DNA of 41,551 nucleotides from a virus, in the IMG/VR virus record IMGVR_UViG_3300021420_000075, positions 1-41,551 of that record; one strand, written 5' to 3'. Below the pieces are notes generated by a model that was given only the letters and a program-made list of their open reading frames with translations, made no database searches and was not told the DNA's origin. Positions within the stretch are counted from its first letter, which is position 1; each line of letters starts with the position of its first letter. This document shows, piece after piece, positions 14,316-20,822 of this stretch. Both the position numbers and the translations under genes were made by a program.

Positions 14316-15167
14316 ATGAGCGTAACGAGCGAAGAAGCTAAGGCCAAAATCCCGCACCTGCCGAGTGGTGGTAACGGAATGGTCGCGACGGCGGAAGCGC
14401 CGATCAAGATGACGAAGCCCAAGAAGGCGGCGGAGACGGATTTACTGGTGTTGGTGGTGCAGGAAATCGGCAGCTTGAGTGCGGCCGAGGCCATCGAAGC
14501 CATCCCCGCGCTCTTGGACGGTGCCGACAGCAACTACTTCAAGTTGGGTGGGTATCTGTCTTTCATCTCCCTCAACAAGTTCTACGAGGCCGAGGGTTAT
14601 GAGACCTTCAAGGCATTCGTCGAAACCAAGTACGGGTTGCAATACCGAAAGGCGATGTACTGGATTCAGATTTACGACAAGCTGATCGAATCCGGGGTTC
14701 CGTGGGCGAAAGTCAAGGCCGTGGGCTGGACTAAGTTGAAAGACTTGGCGCTGATCCTGACCCTTGAGAACGTGGACGAATGGGTCGAGCGTGCGCTCGG
14801 TTCAACCGTGCACCAGCTCCAGGAAGCCATCGCGAAGTTCAAGACGGGTGTGTTGCAGACGTCGGGTCTGACGCCGGAAGGCGCGAAGTCCGATGTCACC
14901 ACGTTCACTGTCAAGGTGCACGCGGAGCAGAAGACCACGATCAAGCAGGCAATCGCAAAGGCCCGAGTCGAAGCCAACACCGAATACGACGGCGTCGCGC
15001 TCGAAGGCATCTGCATGAACTACTTGAGCGGGGGCAACGTCAACAAGCCCCAGGCACTCGGCACGATTCTGGCGAAATACACGCCCGAGGAAGTGCTGGA
15101 AGCCCTTGAGCCGGTGTTCCCGGACTTCGAGATCACGGCGAAGCTGAAGTCCCACAAGAAGGGATAA
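14316..15167 (+). CDS. Putative DNA-binding protein (plasmid/phage KorB-like region)
   Basis: 283 residues, Lys/Ala/Glu-rich. A flexible N-terminus precedes a helical core, FKAFVETKYGLQYRKAMYWIQIYDKLIESGVPWAKVKAVGWTKLKDLA, which reads like an HTH-containing segment in DNA-binding proteins of plasmids and phages. The C-terminal half is helical with repeated Thr-Val segments (TTFTVKVHAEQKTTIKQAI). It has its own strong promoter, a good GTGAGG ribosome site and a strong terminator, so it is an independent unit, perhaps well expressed. No family was identified with certainty; partition or regulatory roles are possible. Confidence 0.55.
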   Translation: MSVTSEEAKAKIPHLPSGGNGMVATAEAPIKMTKPKKAAETDLLVLVVQEIGSLSAAEAIEAIPALLDGADSNYFKLGGYLSFISLNKFYEAEGYETFKAFVETKYGLQYRKAMYWIQIYDKLIESGVPWAKVKAVGWTKLKDLALILTLENVDEWVERALGSTVHQLQEAIAKFKTGVLQTSGLTPEGAKSDVTTFTVKVHAEQKTTIKQAIAKARVEANTEYDGVALEGICMNYLSGGNVNKPQALGTILAKYTPEEVLEALEPVFPDFEITAKLKSHKKG

Positions 15168-15219
15168 AGCGAGCCACAGATCACCCGACGCCGGTCATCC
15201 CCCAGCGCCGGGTTACCTC

Positions 15220-15254
15220 AAGGCCCCTGGGTTCGCCCACGGGGCCTTATTTTT
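15220..15254 (+). terminator. Rho-independent terminator
   Basis: AAGGCCCC-TGGG-TTCG-CCCA-C-GGGGCCTT then ATTTTT. A long stem with a stable TTCG tetraloop and a good U-tract; it closes the 14316 unit. Confidence 0.9.
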
Positions 15255-15257
15255 GCC

Positions 15258-15286
15258 TTGACTTAGCCAAAAACAATCGCTAGGGT
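15258..15286 (+). promoter_or_regulatory. Sigma70-like promoter giving a predicted leaderless transcript
   Basis: TTGACT (15258-15263), 17-bp spacer, TAGGGT (15281-15286). The start predicted about seven bases after the -10 box coincides with ATG 15294, so the mRNA may lack a leader. Confidence 0.6.
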
Positions 15287-15293
15287 TGGCCAC

Positions 15294-15854
15294 ATGACTA
15301 CAATCGCCTTCCGCGCAGGCACAATCGCAGCGGACTCCCGCGTCACGGTATCCACGGAGGCCGGGGGCGACCGATTTTTCGGCTGCGTCAAGCTGTTCAA
15401 GAAGCTGGCCAAGATCCACGGCAAAGAACAGGAGGTCATCCTCGCCACCGCCGGTGAGTCGGCCCCGGGCGCGCTGTTCGTCGAGTGGTTCGGCAGCGGC
15501 AAAGACGTCGAGAGCATGCGCGATACCTTCGTCATCGGCGAAGCCGACTTCACCGTGCTCATCGTCACCCACGACGGGTTGTTCGAAGTCGATAAGTGGT
15601 GTTGCATGGAGCCGGTGGTCATCACCGACGACAAACCCTATTACGCGGTCGGCAGCGGCTGCAAGGCCGCGCTCGCGGCGATGGCGATGGGGGCAACGGC
15701 GAAGCGCGCGGTCGAGATCGCATGCGGCATCGACCCGCACTCGGCTCCGCCCATCATCACGATGACGCTTAACGGCAAGAAGAAAAAGCCGAAGCCCAAG
15801 GTCGAACTTCCGCCCGCGCCGCGACCTGATCCCGAAGACCCAGACGCGATTTGA
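15294..15854 (+). CDS. Proteasome/HslV-like Ntn hydrolase
   Basis: 186 residues. The start MTTIAFRAGTIAADSRVT matches the N-terminus of proteasome beta and HslV-like subunits, in which Thr2, exposed by removal of Met1, is the nucleophile and the following Asp (ADSR) is structural. A Lys in KLFKKLAKIH could be the catalytic Lys equivalent. GCKAALAAMAMGATAKRAVEIAC matches the helix near the end of the fold. A Pro/Lys-rich tail follows residue 160. Family knowledge: phage members are described as possible peptidases, with no known substrate. No ATPase partner is seen beside it. Confidence 0.68.
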   Translation: MTTIAFRAGTIAADSRVTVSTEAGGDRFFGCVKLFKKLAKIHGKEQEVILATAGESAPGALFVEWFGSGKDVESMRDTFVIGEADFTVLIVTHDGLFEVDKWCCMEPVVITDDKPYYAVGSGCKAALAAMAMGATAKRAVEIACGIDPHSAPPIITMTLNGKKKKPKPKVELPPAPRPDPEDPDAI

Positions 15855-15866
15855 AATTAATTGCAA
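15852..15866. repeat. AT-rich dyad repeat at a gene junction
   Basis: TGAAATTAATTGCAA. The TGA is the stop of the Ntn hydrolase, and the TTG within it at 15861 is the only early start codon of the next gene. Confidence 0.65.
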
Positions 15867-16583
15867 CCCCTTAGCCCCCCAATCCTCCAGTGGCTGTTCG
15901 ACCTCGTCTTGGACATGGTCGACTACAGTCACATGGAGCGCAAGACCGCGCTGATTCAGCTCGGGGCTGCGATCCACAATGAGAGCGGGGTTCCGCCATC
16001 TGGAATTGTCCAGGACATCGACGATCAAACTCTCTGCACCTTCAACCTCAAGTACCCGCTGGAATCGCGTGATCGTGTTCTCAGTTGGCTGATCCAGATT
16101 CTGGAGATGAGCGAGGGCGATGCCAAGGCTCTGGCGATGTCCGGGACCCATTACGGCGTCGAGCAGTTCCGCGACTTCGAGCTGGTGATGGCGTATGGCC
16201 AGTTTCACGACAACAAGCAACCGCTGTTGTTCGCCGGGTGTCTGTATACGGAGCTGGGGCCGGTGCCGAAGTTCGAGCCCATGCCGGAGATGGTTGAGCG
16301 TCACTGTTATCTGGTGGTGACCGAGGACAAGAAGGCGGTTACCTGTTTTTTCAAGGAACCGAGTGTCGCCGCCGGTGAGGTCGCGGTGGCCGTCAATATT
16401 CGCATACCCAAAGCCCTTTTTCACTCAACCCGCATCAGCGCGAACATCGAAATTCCAGAATCTGAAGGTCTGTCGGAAGAAGCGATGGTGGATTTGAAAA
16501 CGGCTATCGGAATGGCGTACGGTAAGGCTGTGCATTTGATTGTGGAGCCAGCCCATGGATCGACAACTGCGAAACATTCTTGA
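15861..16583 (+). CDS. Hypothetical protein
   Basis: 240 residues from TTG 15861, not recognised. The first half is helical (WLFDLVLDMVDYSHMERKTALIQLGAAIHN), the second half beta-rich (PLLFAGCLYTELG, HCYLVVTEDKKAVTCFF, EVAVAVNIRIPKALF). Start choice is uncertain: TTG 15861 lies within a dyad repeat and has no Shine-Dalgarno sequence, while ATG 15914 is internal. It follows the Ntn hydrolase by six bases and may be co-expressed with it. Function unknown. Confidence 0.6.
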   Translation: MQPLSPPILQWLFDLVLDMVDYSHMERKTALIQLGAAIHNESGVPPSGIVQDIDDQTLCTFNLKYPLESRDRVLSWLIQILEMSEGDAKALAMSGTHYGVEQFRDFELVMAYGQFHDNKQPLLFAGCLYTELGPVPKFEPMPEMVERHCYLVVTEDKKAVTCFFKEPSVAAGEVAVAVNIRIPKALFHSTRISANIEIPESEGLSEEAMVDLKTAIGMAYGKAVHLIVEPAHGSTTAKHS

Positions 16584-16869
16584 TGACGGCGTCATGCGCT
16601 TCCAACGCGGGACGTTGGAGCGGGCGAAAGACAGCCTCATCTTCTGCATCGAGTGGTACAAACGCATCCACCAATACGCGGAGTTGGAGGAGACCGATCA
16701 GATCCTGCACACCCCCCGCAACACGTTGCTCGTCACCAGCCTCGAAACTTTGCAGCGCGAGCTGAAAGTTCTCACGCGCCTAGTTGACATTACGTTAATC
16801 TCCGTCAAGAATCAGTTAAATGCTAGACCACAAAATCCCCCCCGCGCGCGCCCATCTCCAAAGACTTGA
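16555..16869 (+). CDS. Hypothetical helical protein
   Basis: 104 residues. Mostly helical (MDRQLRNILDDGVMRFQRGT, SLIFCIEWYKRIHQYAELEE, NTLLVTSLETLQRELKVLTRLVDITLISVKNQL) and ends in a Pro/Arg-rich tail. ATG 16555 is chosen over the in-frame GTG 16540. It overlaps the end of the previous gene by 29 bases and the aminotransferase-like gene by 50 bases. Not recognised; the helical pattern fits a small coiled-coil or dimer. Confidence 0.55.
   Translation: MDRQLRNILDDGVMRFQRGTLERAKDSLIFCIEWYKRIHQYAELEETDQILHTPRNTLLVTSLETLQRELKVLTRLVDITLISVKNQLNARPQNPPRARPSPKT
16784..16812 (+). promoter_or_regulatory. Candidate promoter for the DegT-like gene, leaderless
   Basis: TTGACA (16784-16789), 17-bp spacer, AAGAAT (16807-16812). 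The predicted start falls at or next to ATG 16820. The -10 box is weak, so this is less certain than the other promoters. Confidence 0.4.
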
Positions 16870-17845
16870 AACCAAATTCGAAGACCTGACGGAGAAACAT
16901 GCGGTCGTCGGGTCAACGGCGACCGCCACCTACTTATTCGCGCTCCGGGCATGGATCAACGAGAACAAGATCCCGGTCGGCGCCGAGGTCATCGTCAGCG
17001 GGCTCTGCCCCTCGACTATCATCCTGAATCTAATGGACTTAGAGCTGGTGCCGGTGTTCGCGGACATCGACGCCGACACCCTCCAGGTTACGGCGAAGAC
17101 CGTTGCCGCCGCGAAGACCGACAAGACCGTGGCTGTGTTCATCGAGCACTTCGGCGGCTACCCCGCGCCCATCGACGAAATCCATGGCTGGTGCAAGGCC
17201 CGCCAGTTCACGTTGATGGATGATGCCAGCCAGTGCCTGCCGACCGAATACAAGCACTGGGAGTGCGGCGACTGGCCCAGTGACATGACCTTCTTCAACT
17301 TCAGCGGTAACCGGTTGTTCACGGGCTGCGACGGCGGCGTTGTCTGCCTCGAATCCGATATCCTGGCGCGCGCCTGCGCCACCCAGCGCCGTCAAGACGT
17401 ATGGGCTGATGAGGACGGTGAGGTCCGGGGCTACAAAGCCTTCCTGACCGAGCCCAAGGCCCTACAGATCATGAACGCGCTCGGGGGCATCGTCGCCGCC
17501 TACAACAAGCGCTCTATGATTTGGGGCATGTACCAGCGCGCGTTCGACCTCGACGGCGTCTACCTGCCGTGGGACGACAGCGCCGACGTCAAGCAGTCGT
17601 GTTCCCACTACGCGTTGCGGCTGGAGAGCGCCCGCGACTACCTGGTTCAGGGGCTGGCGAAGCGCGGTATCGCCGTTCCGCGACCGATCAAGCCCGTGTA
17701 CAAGATGGACATTTGGAAGCTGCCGGTGCCGCAATTACCGGTGCTTGAGGAGTTCATTGTGAACGAGGTCTCGCTTCCCATCAGCCACGACTTGAACTTG
17801 ATTCAGGTCCAGCAGATCATAGAGGCTGTCAAGAGAATCGCATGA
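16820..17845 (+). CDS. DegT/DnrJ/EryC1-type aminotransferase homologue lacking the catalytic lysine
   Basis: 341 residues. HAVVGSTATATYLFALRAW, EVIVSGLCPSTIILNLMDL, LVPVFADIDADTLQV and FTLMDDASQCLPTEYK follow the DegT/DnrJ/EryC1/StrS aminotransferase order, with D135 as the PLP ring-binding Asp. At the Schiff-base site, family members read as in SFYPGKNLGALGDGG; here it is NFSGNRLFTGCDGG, with Asn164 (codon AAC) in place of Lys. A normal transaminase reaction is therefore not expected. ColD-type relatives carry a His there, so altered activity is known in the family. The C-terminal part is ordinary. No sugar-pathway genes are beside it. Confidence 0.72.
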   Translation: MLDHKIPPARAHLQRLETKFEDLTEKHAVVGSTATATYLFALRAWINENKIPVGAEVIVSGLCPSTIILNLMDLELVPVFADIDADTLQVTAKTVAAAKTDKTVAVFIEHFGGYPAPIDEIHGWCKARQFTLMDDASQCLPTEYKHWECGDWPSDMTFFNFSGNRLFTGCDGGVVCLESDILARACATQRRQDVWADEDGEVRGYKAFLTEPKALQIMNALGGIVAAYNKRSMIWGMYQRAFDLDGVYLPWDDSADVKQSCSHYALRLESARDYLVQGLAKRGIAVPRPIKPVYKMDIWKLPVPQLPVLEEFIVNEVSLPISHDLNLIQVQQIIEAVKRIA

Positions 17846-18021
17846 GCGCTGCCGCGCCGAATACCGAGTGGTGCATTGGCTGTTGCCAGGCTTTCGCCAA
17901 CACCCCGCCCACAAATTTCCAGCGGCAGGGCTGGTACGAGTTCAAAGATAACTGCTATTGCACGGGGTGCTGGCAGAAGCTGTTTTGGGTTTTGAGGAAG
18001 TTGGTGCCATGCCCGGTCTAA
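17842..18021 (+). CDS. Small zinc-finger-like protein (59 aa)
   Basis: 59 residues starting at ATG 17842 and overlapping the previous stop by ATGA. Cys residues are arranged as EWCIGCCQAF and then NCYCTGCWQKL, which is a likely four-Cys zinc site, with a basic end. It overlaps the small terminase start by 13 bases. Its position between the aminotransferase homologue and terminase gives no functional hint. Coding is supported by overlap at both ends and the conserved-looking Cys pattern. Confidence 0.6.
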   Translation: MSAAAPNTEWCIGCCQAFANTPPTNFQRQGWYEFKDNCYCTGCWQKLFWVLRKLVPCPV

Positions 18022-18578
18022 AGAAAATGGAGGTCGTAGTCGCGAATCACACCATTGACTGGGTGAGCATCCGCTTGGATTTTTTGAACGAGAACTTGAT
18101 GGCCGGACGCCCGGATGCGTTTACGCTGAAGGACGCGGCAATTAAGCACGGCGTGGTCTACGGCAGCCTCCGCAACAAAGCCGCTGAAGACGGGTGGCAC
18201 GAAGACCTCAAGCGCTTGCTCACCGACCTCAAGCTGGAGAGTGACGCGGGCGTGATGAGCGTGCAGCTCGAATCCGAGGTCGAGGTCAGGGTGCGGCAAG
18301 CGAATTTCGCGCGCACGTGCCAGAACAAGGCCATGGCGAAACTCGCGGCCATCGACCCCCTGAAGCTGACGACACAGGAAGCGATCATGCTCTGGCGTTG
18401 GGGCATGCAAGAGGAACGCGCGGCCCTGGGTCTGGACGACAACTTCCAGGCACCGCCTCCGGGCATCGCCAAGTCCAACCAAACGCGAGAGGCCGTGCGC
18501 ATTGCGCTTGAGGCCGTGGGTAAGCTACGCGACAGAATGAAATTAATTGCACCAGTCAATGCAACCCCCGCTGGCTGA
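18009..18578 (+). CDS. Putative terminase small subunit
   Basis: 189 residues. Residues about 30-65 (PDAFTLKDAAIKHGVVYGSLRNKAAEDGWHED) read as an HTH of the type found in small terminases, which recognise phage DNA and start packaging. A helical central domain follows (VRVRQANFARTCQNKAMAKLAAIDP). Position immediately upstream of the large subunit supports the call. ATG 18009 is selected; a TTG 17958 would add 17 residues. The last 20 bases overlap the large-subunit gene and contain a dyad repeat. Confidence 0.65.
   Translation: MPGLKKMEVVVANHTIDWVSIRLDFLNENLMAGRPDAFTLKDAAIKHGVVYGSLRNKAAEDGWHEDLKRLLTDLKLESDAGVMSVQLESEVEVRVRQANFARTCQNKAMAKLAAIDPLKLTTQEAIMLWRWGMQEERAALGLDDNFQAPPPGIAKSNQTREAVRIALEAVGKLRDRMKLIAPVNATPAG
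18539..18551. repeat. AT-rich dyad repeat before the large terminase gene
   Basis: GAAATTAATTGCA, within the last codons of the small subunit (KLIAP); a TTG start candidate for the large subunit lies inside it at 18547. Confidence 0.6.
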
Positions 18579-20529
18579 TGATGTCCTCCTCGCGGAGCTG
18601 CGCCCGGTAATCATCAACGCCCTGGGCGTGGTTGAGGGCAGCACGCTCCTCAACGCGGTTTCCGCGATTCCCGATGCCGACGAGCGCGCGGCGCTGCTGC
18701 GCGACATCATGGCCGACATCGAGACGGCGCTTGACGGTCAAGAGACGCAGGCGCTGGCGACGCGCGATGACTACCGCGAGCGCCCGGTCGGCGTCAAAGA
18801 GTTCGTGTGCAGCCCCTACTACCTAAACAAGGCCGATGAGATTTACCCTATCGTCCTCGATGAACTGGAGGAGATGAACAGTGGCAAGTACGTCGAAATC
18901 GTGCTCACCGGGGGCATCGGCTCAGGCAAAACTACGAGCGCCCTCTACACCAATGCCTACCAGCTCTATCTGCTGTCGTGTTTGTACGAGCCCCATAAAC
19001 TGTACGGATTGGACCCATCGTCCGAAATTCTGCTTATCTTTCAGTCAATCACCGCGACCCTGGCCAAGGGCGTAGATTACAAGCGCTTCAGGTCGATGAT
19101 CGAGCTGAGCCCGTATTTCCAGCACAAATTCCAGTTCGACAAGAAGATCGAATCGCGGCTTGTGTTCCCGCATCGCATCGAGGTCGCGCCGTTGTCGGGC
19201 AACGACACCGCAGCCATCGGCCAAAACGTGATGGGAGGGCTGATCGACGAATTGAACTACATGGCCATCGTCGAGAAGTCGGCTAAAAACAAGAACATCG
19301 ACAAAGGTGAGTACGATCAGGCCGTTGCCATCTACAACTCGATCAGCCGTCGCCGCAAATCGCGATTCATGAAGCAGGGCAAACTTCCCGGCATCTTGTG
19401 CCTGGTGTCGTCGAAGAAGTACCCGGGCCAGTTCACCGACATCAAGGAACAAGAGAGCCTCGACGAGATGCGCAGGACCGGTAAGACTTCGATCTACGTC
19501 TACGACAAGCGCATATGGGAGATCGCGCCGCCGGGGCGATTCAGCGGCAAATGGTTCCGCATCTTCATCGGCGACGAATCCCGCAAGCCCCGCATTCTCG
19601 ATGACGATGACCTCGGCGATATCACGGATGAGGTCGGGGTCGATGGGCGCAGCCTCGTCATGCTCATCCCCGAGGAGTATCGGCCGGACTTCGAGCGCGA
19701 CATCATGGGGTCGCTGCGAGATATCGCCGGTGTCTCGACGCTGGCCCTGTTCCCGTTCTTCACCAATCGCGAGAACGTGGCGGAGATGTTCGGGCACCAG
19801 CCGTCGATCCTCAGCGATACCGAGACCGACTTCCACTCGAAGCCGCTGAAGATCCTGCCGTCGAAAATCTTTCAGCCGCAGCACCCGCGCTGGGTTCACA
19901 TCGACTTGTCGATCAACAAAGACAGCACCGGTATCACCATGGGCTGTGTCCCCGGGTTCTGCGCGATCAACAGGGGCAACGACGACTTCGAGACCATGCC
20001 CCAGATTTACATCGACTTCCAGCTCCGGGTCACGGCCCCACCAGGTGGCGAGATCCTGTACTACAAAATCCGGTCGTTGATCTACGCGTTGCGTGAACGC
20101 GGGATCAATATCAAGTGGATTAGTTTGGATAGTTTCCAGAGCGTTGATATGCAGCAGATTTTGCGGCAACAGGGGTTCACGACCGGCGATTTGTCGATGG
20201 ACAAGACCACGCTGCCTTATGAAGTCTTGAAGACCGCGTGCTACGACGGGCGCGTGTCGGCACCAACGCATAAACACTGCGAAAAAGAGCTGATTGGCCT
20301 CGAAATGAATCCGAAGACCGTGAAGATCGACCACTCGCCGACCGGCTCCAAGGACGTGGCCGATTCATTGGCGGGGGTAGTCTATGGCTTGACGATGAGA
20401 CGCGAAATTTGGTCGGAATTCGATGTTCCCGTTGTGCGGATGCCAGGTTCAATCCAACAGATCATGGACCGGGAACGCGAACGCATGAAGTCGGAGGGCG
20501 ACTACGCGGGGTTGTTGCGCAAGCGCTAG
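18559..20529 (+). CDS. Terminase large subunit
   Basis: 656 residues. The ATPase part has Walker A GGIGSGKTT (K124) and Walker B GGLIDELN (D230, E231). The C-terminal nuclease has HIDLSINKDSTG (D449), WISLDSFQSVDMQQIL and DVADSLAG, the acidic residues of RNase H-like terminase nucleases. It packages DNA into the procapsid and cuts concatemers. ATG 18559 is preferred; TTG 18547 in the dyad repeat is an alternative. The size is that of a full terminase and no intein or intron interrupts it. The next genes downstream are not the portal, which lies 19 kb away. Confidence 0.9.
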   Translation: MQPPLADDVLLAELRPVIINALGVVEGSTLLNAVSAIPDADERAALLRDIMADIETALDGQETQALATRDDYRERPVGVKEFVCSPYYLNKADEIYPIVLDELEEMNSGKYVEIVLTGGIGSGKTTSALYTNAYQLYLLSCLYEPHKLYGLDPSSEILLIFQSITATLAKGVDYKRFRSMIELSPYFQHKFQFDKKIESRLVFPHRIEVAPLSGNDTAAIGQNVMGGLIDELNYMAIVEKSAKNKNIDKGEYDQAVAIYNSISRRRKSRFMKQGKLPGILCLVSSKKYPGQFTDIKEQESLDEMRRTGKTSIYVYDKRIWEIAPPGRFSGKWFRIFIGDESRKPRILDDDDLGDITDEVGVDGRSLVMLIPEEYRPDFERDIMGSLRDIAGVSTLALFPFFTNRENVAEMFGHQPSILSDTETDFHSKPLKILPSKIFQPQHPRWVHIDLSINKDSTGITMGCVPGFCAINRGNDDFETMPQIYIDFQLRVTAPPGGEILYYKIRSLIYALRERGINIKWISLDSFQSVDMQQILRQQGFTTGDLSMDKTTLPYEVLKTACYDGRVSAPTHKHCEKELIGLEMNPKTVKIDHSPTGSKDVADSLAGVVYGLTMRREIWSEFDVPVVRMPGSIQQIMDRERERMKSEGDYAGLLRKR

Positions 20530-20538
20530 GGGAAGCAT

Positions 20539-20748
20539 ATGTACATGTGGTGGCCGAGGATTCTTCCGTTCATCGGTTTCACCTGGGTCTACTGTGACCG
20601 ATACGGCACGCGCAAGCCCGAAGTCACGCAATGGGAGATTAAGGTCTTCATCATCGGCTGGCGTGACTACGCCGTCGTCCTCTGGCAAGCCCAGGTCCCA
20701 CAGAAGACCAAGCCCTACGAAGTCCAAGCGTGGATTGACAAACGCTAA
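20539..20748 (+). CDS. Small Trp-rich protein ending in IDKR
   Basis: 69 residues, aromatic-rich (MYMWWPRILPFIGFTWVYCDRYG, WEIKVFIIGWRDYAVVLWQ). It could be membrane-associated at the N-terminus. It starts nine bases after the terminase stop with a GGGGAAG ribosome site. Its last codons, ATT GAC AAA CGC TAA, are read from the repeated promoter itself, so the final four residues (IDKR) and the stop come from the promoter sequence. Function unknown. Confidence 0.6.
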   Translation: MYMWWPRILPFIGFTWVYCDRYGTRKPEVTQWEIKVFIIGWRDYAVVLWQAQVPQKTKPYEVQAWIDKR

Positions 20749-20780
20749 TTGCAAGTAATTGCACGGTTTGGAGGTAGTAC
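20735..20780 (+). promoter_or_regulatory. Repeated phage promoter, copy split by a dyad repeat
   Basis: -35 TTGACA (20735-20740) and AACGCTAA, then TTGCAAGTAATTGCACGG, then a region ending in TAGTAC (20775-20780). At the normal 17-bp spacing there is only ATTGCA, a poor -10. Without the 18-base dyad segment, TTGACA and TAGTAC would be 16 bp apart. A GGAGGTAG-TACT-CTGCCTCC hairpin overlaps the -10-like box. Confidence 0.6.
20749..20764. repeat. AT-rich dyad repeat, copy inside promoter
   Basis: TTGCAAGTAATTGCAC between the -35 and -10-like boxes. Shares TGCAAGTAATTGCAC with the 25335 copy. Confidence 0.6.
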
Positions 20781-20822
20781 TCTGCCTCCAGTCGAGTCAA
20801 TTTCAACAATGGAGTCTCACAA

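Noticed and set aside
15225-15246. GTTCG-containing stem considered as a tRNA T-arm
   Set aside because: It is the loop of a rho-independent terminator with a U-tract; no other tRNA arms are present.
15213-16424. 403-codon open frame on the minus strand
   Set aside because: Runs antisense across the Ntn hydrolase and the next gene and across a terminator; composition is not protein-like.
19045-20334. 429-codon open frame on the minus strand
   Set aside because: Antisense shadow of the large terminase gene, which has all expected motifs.
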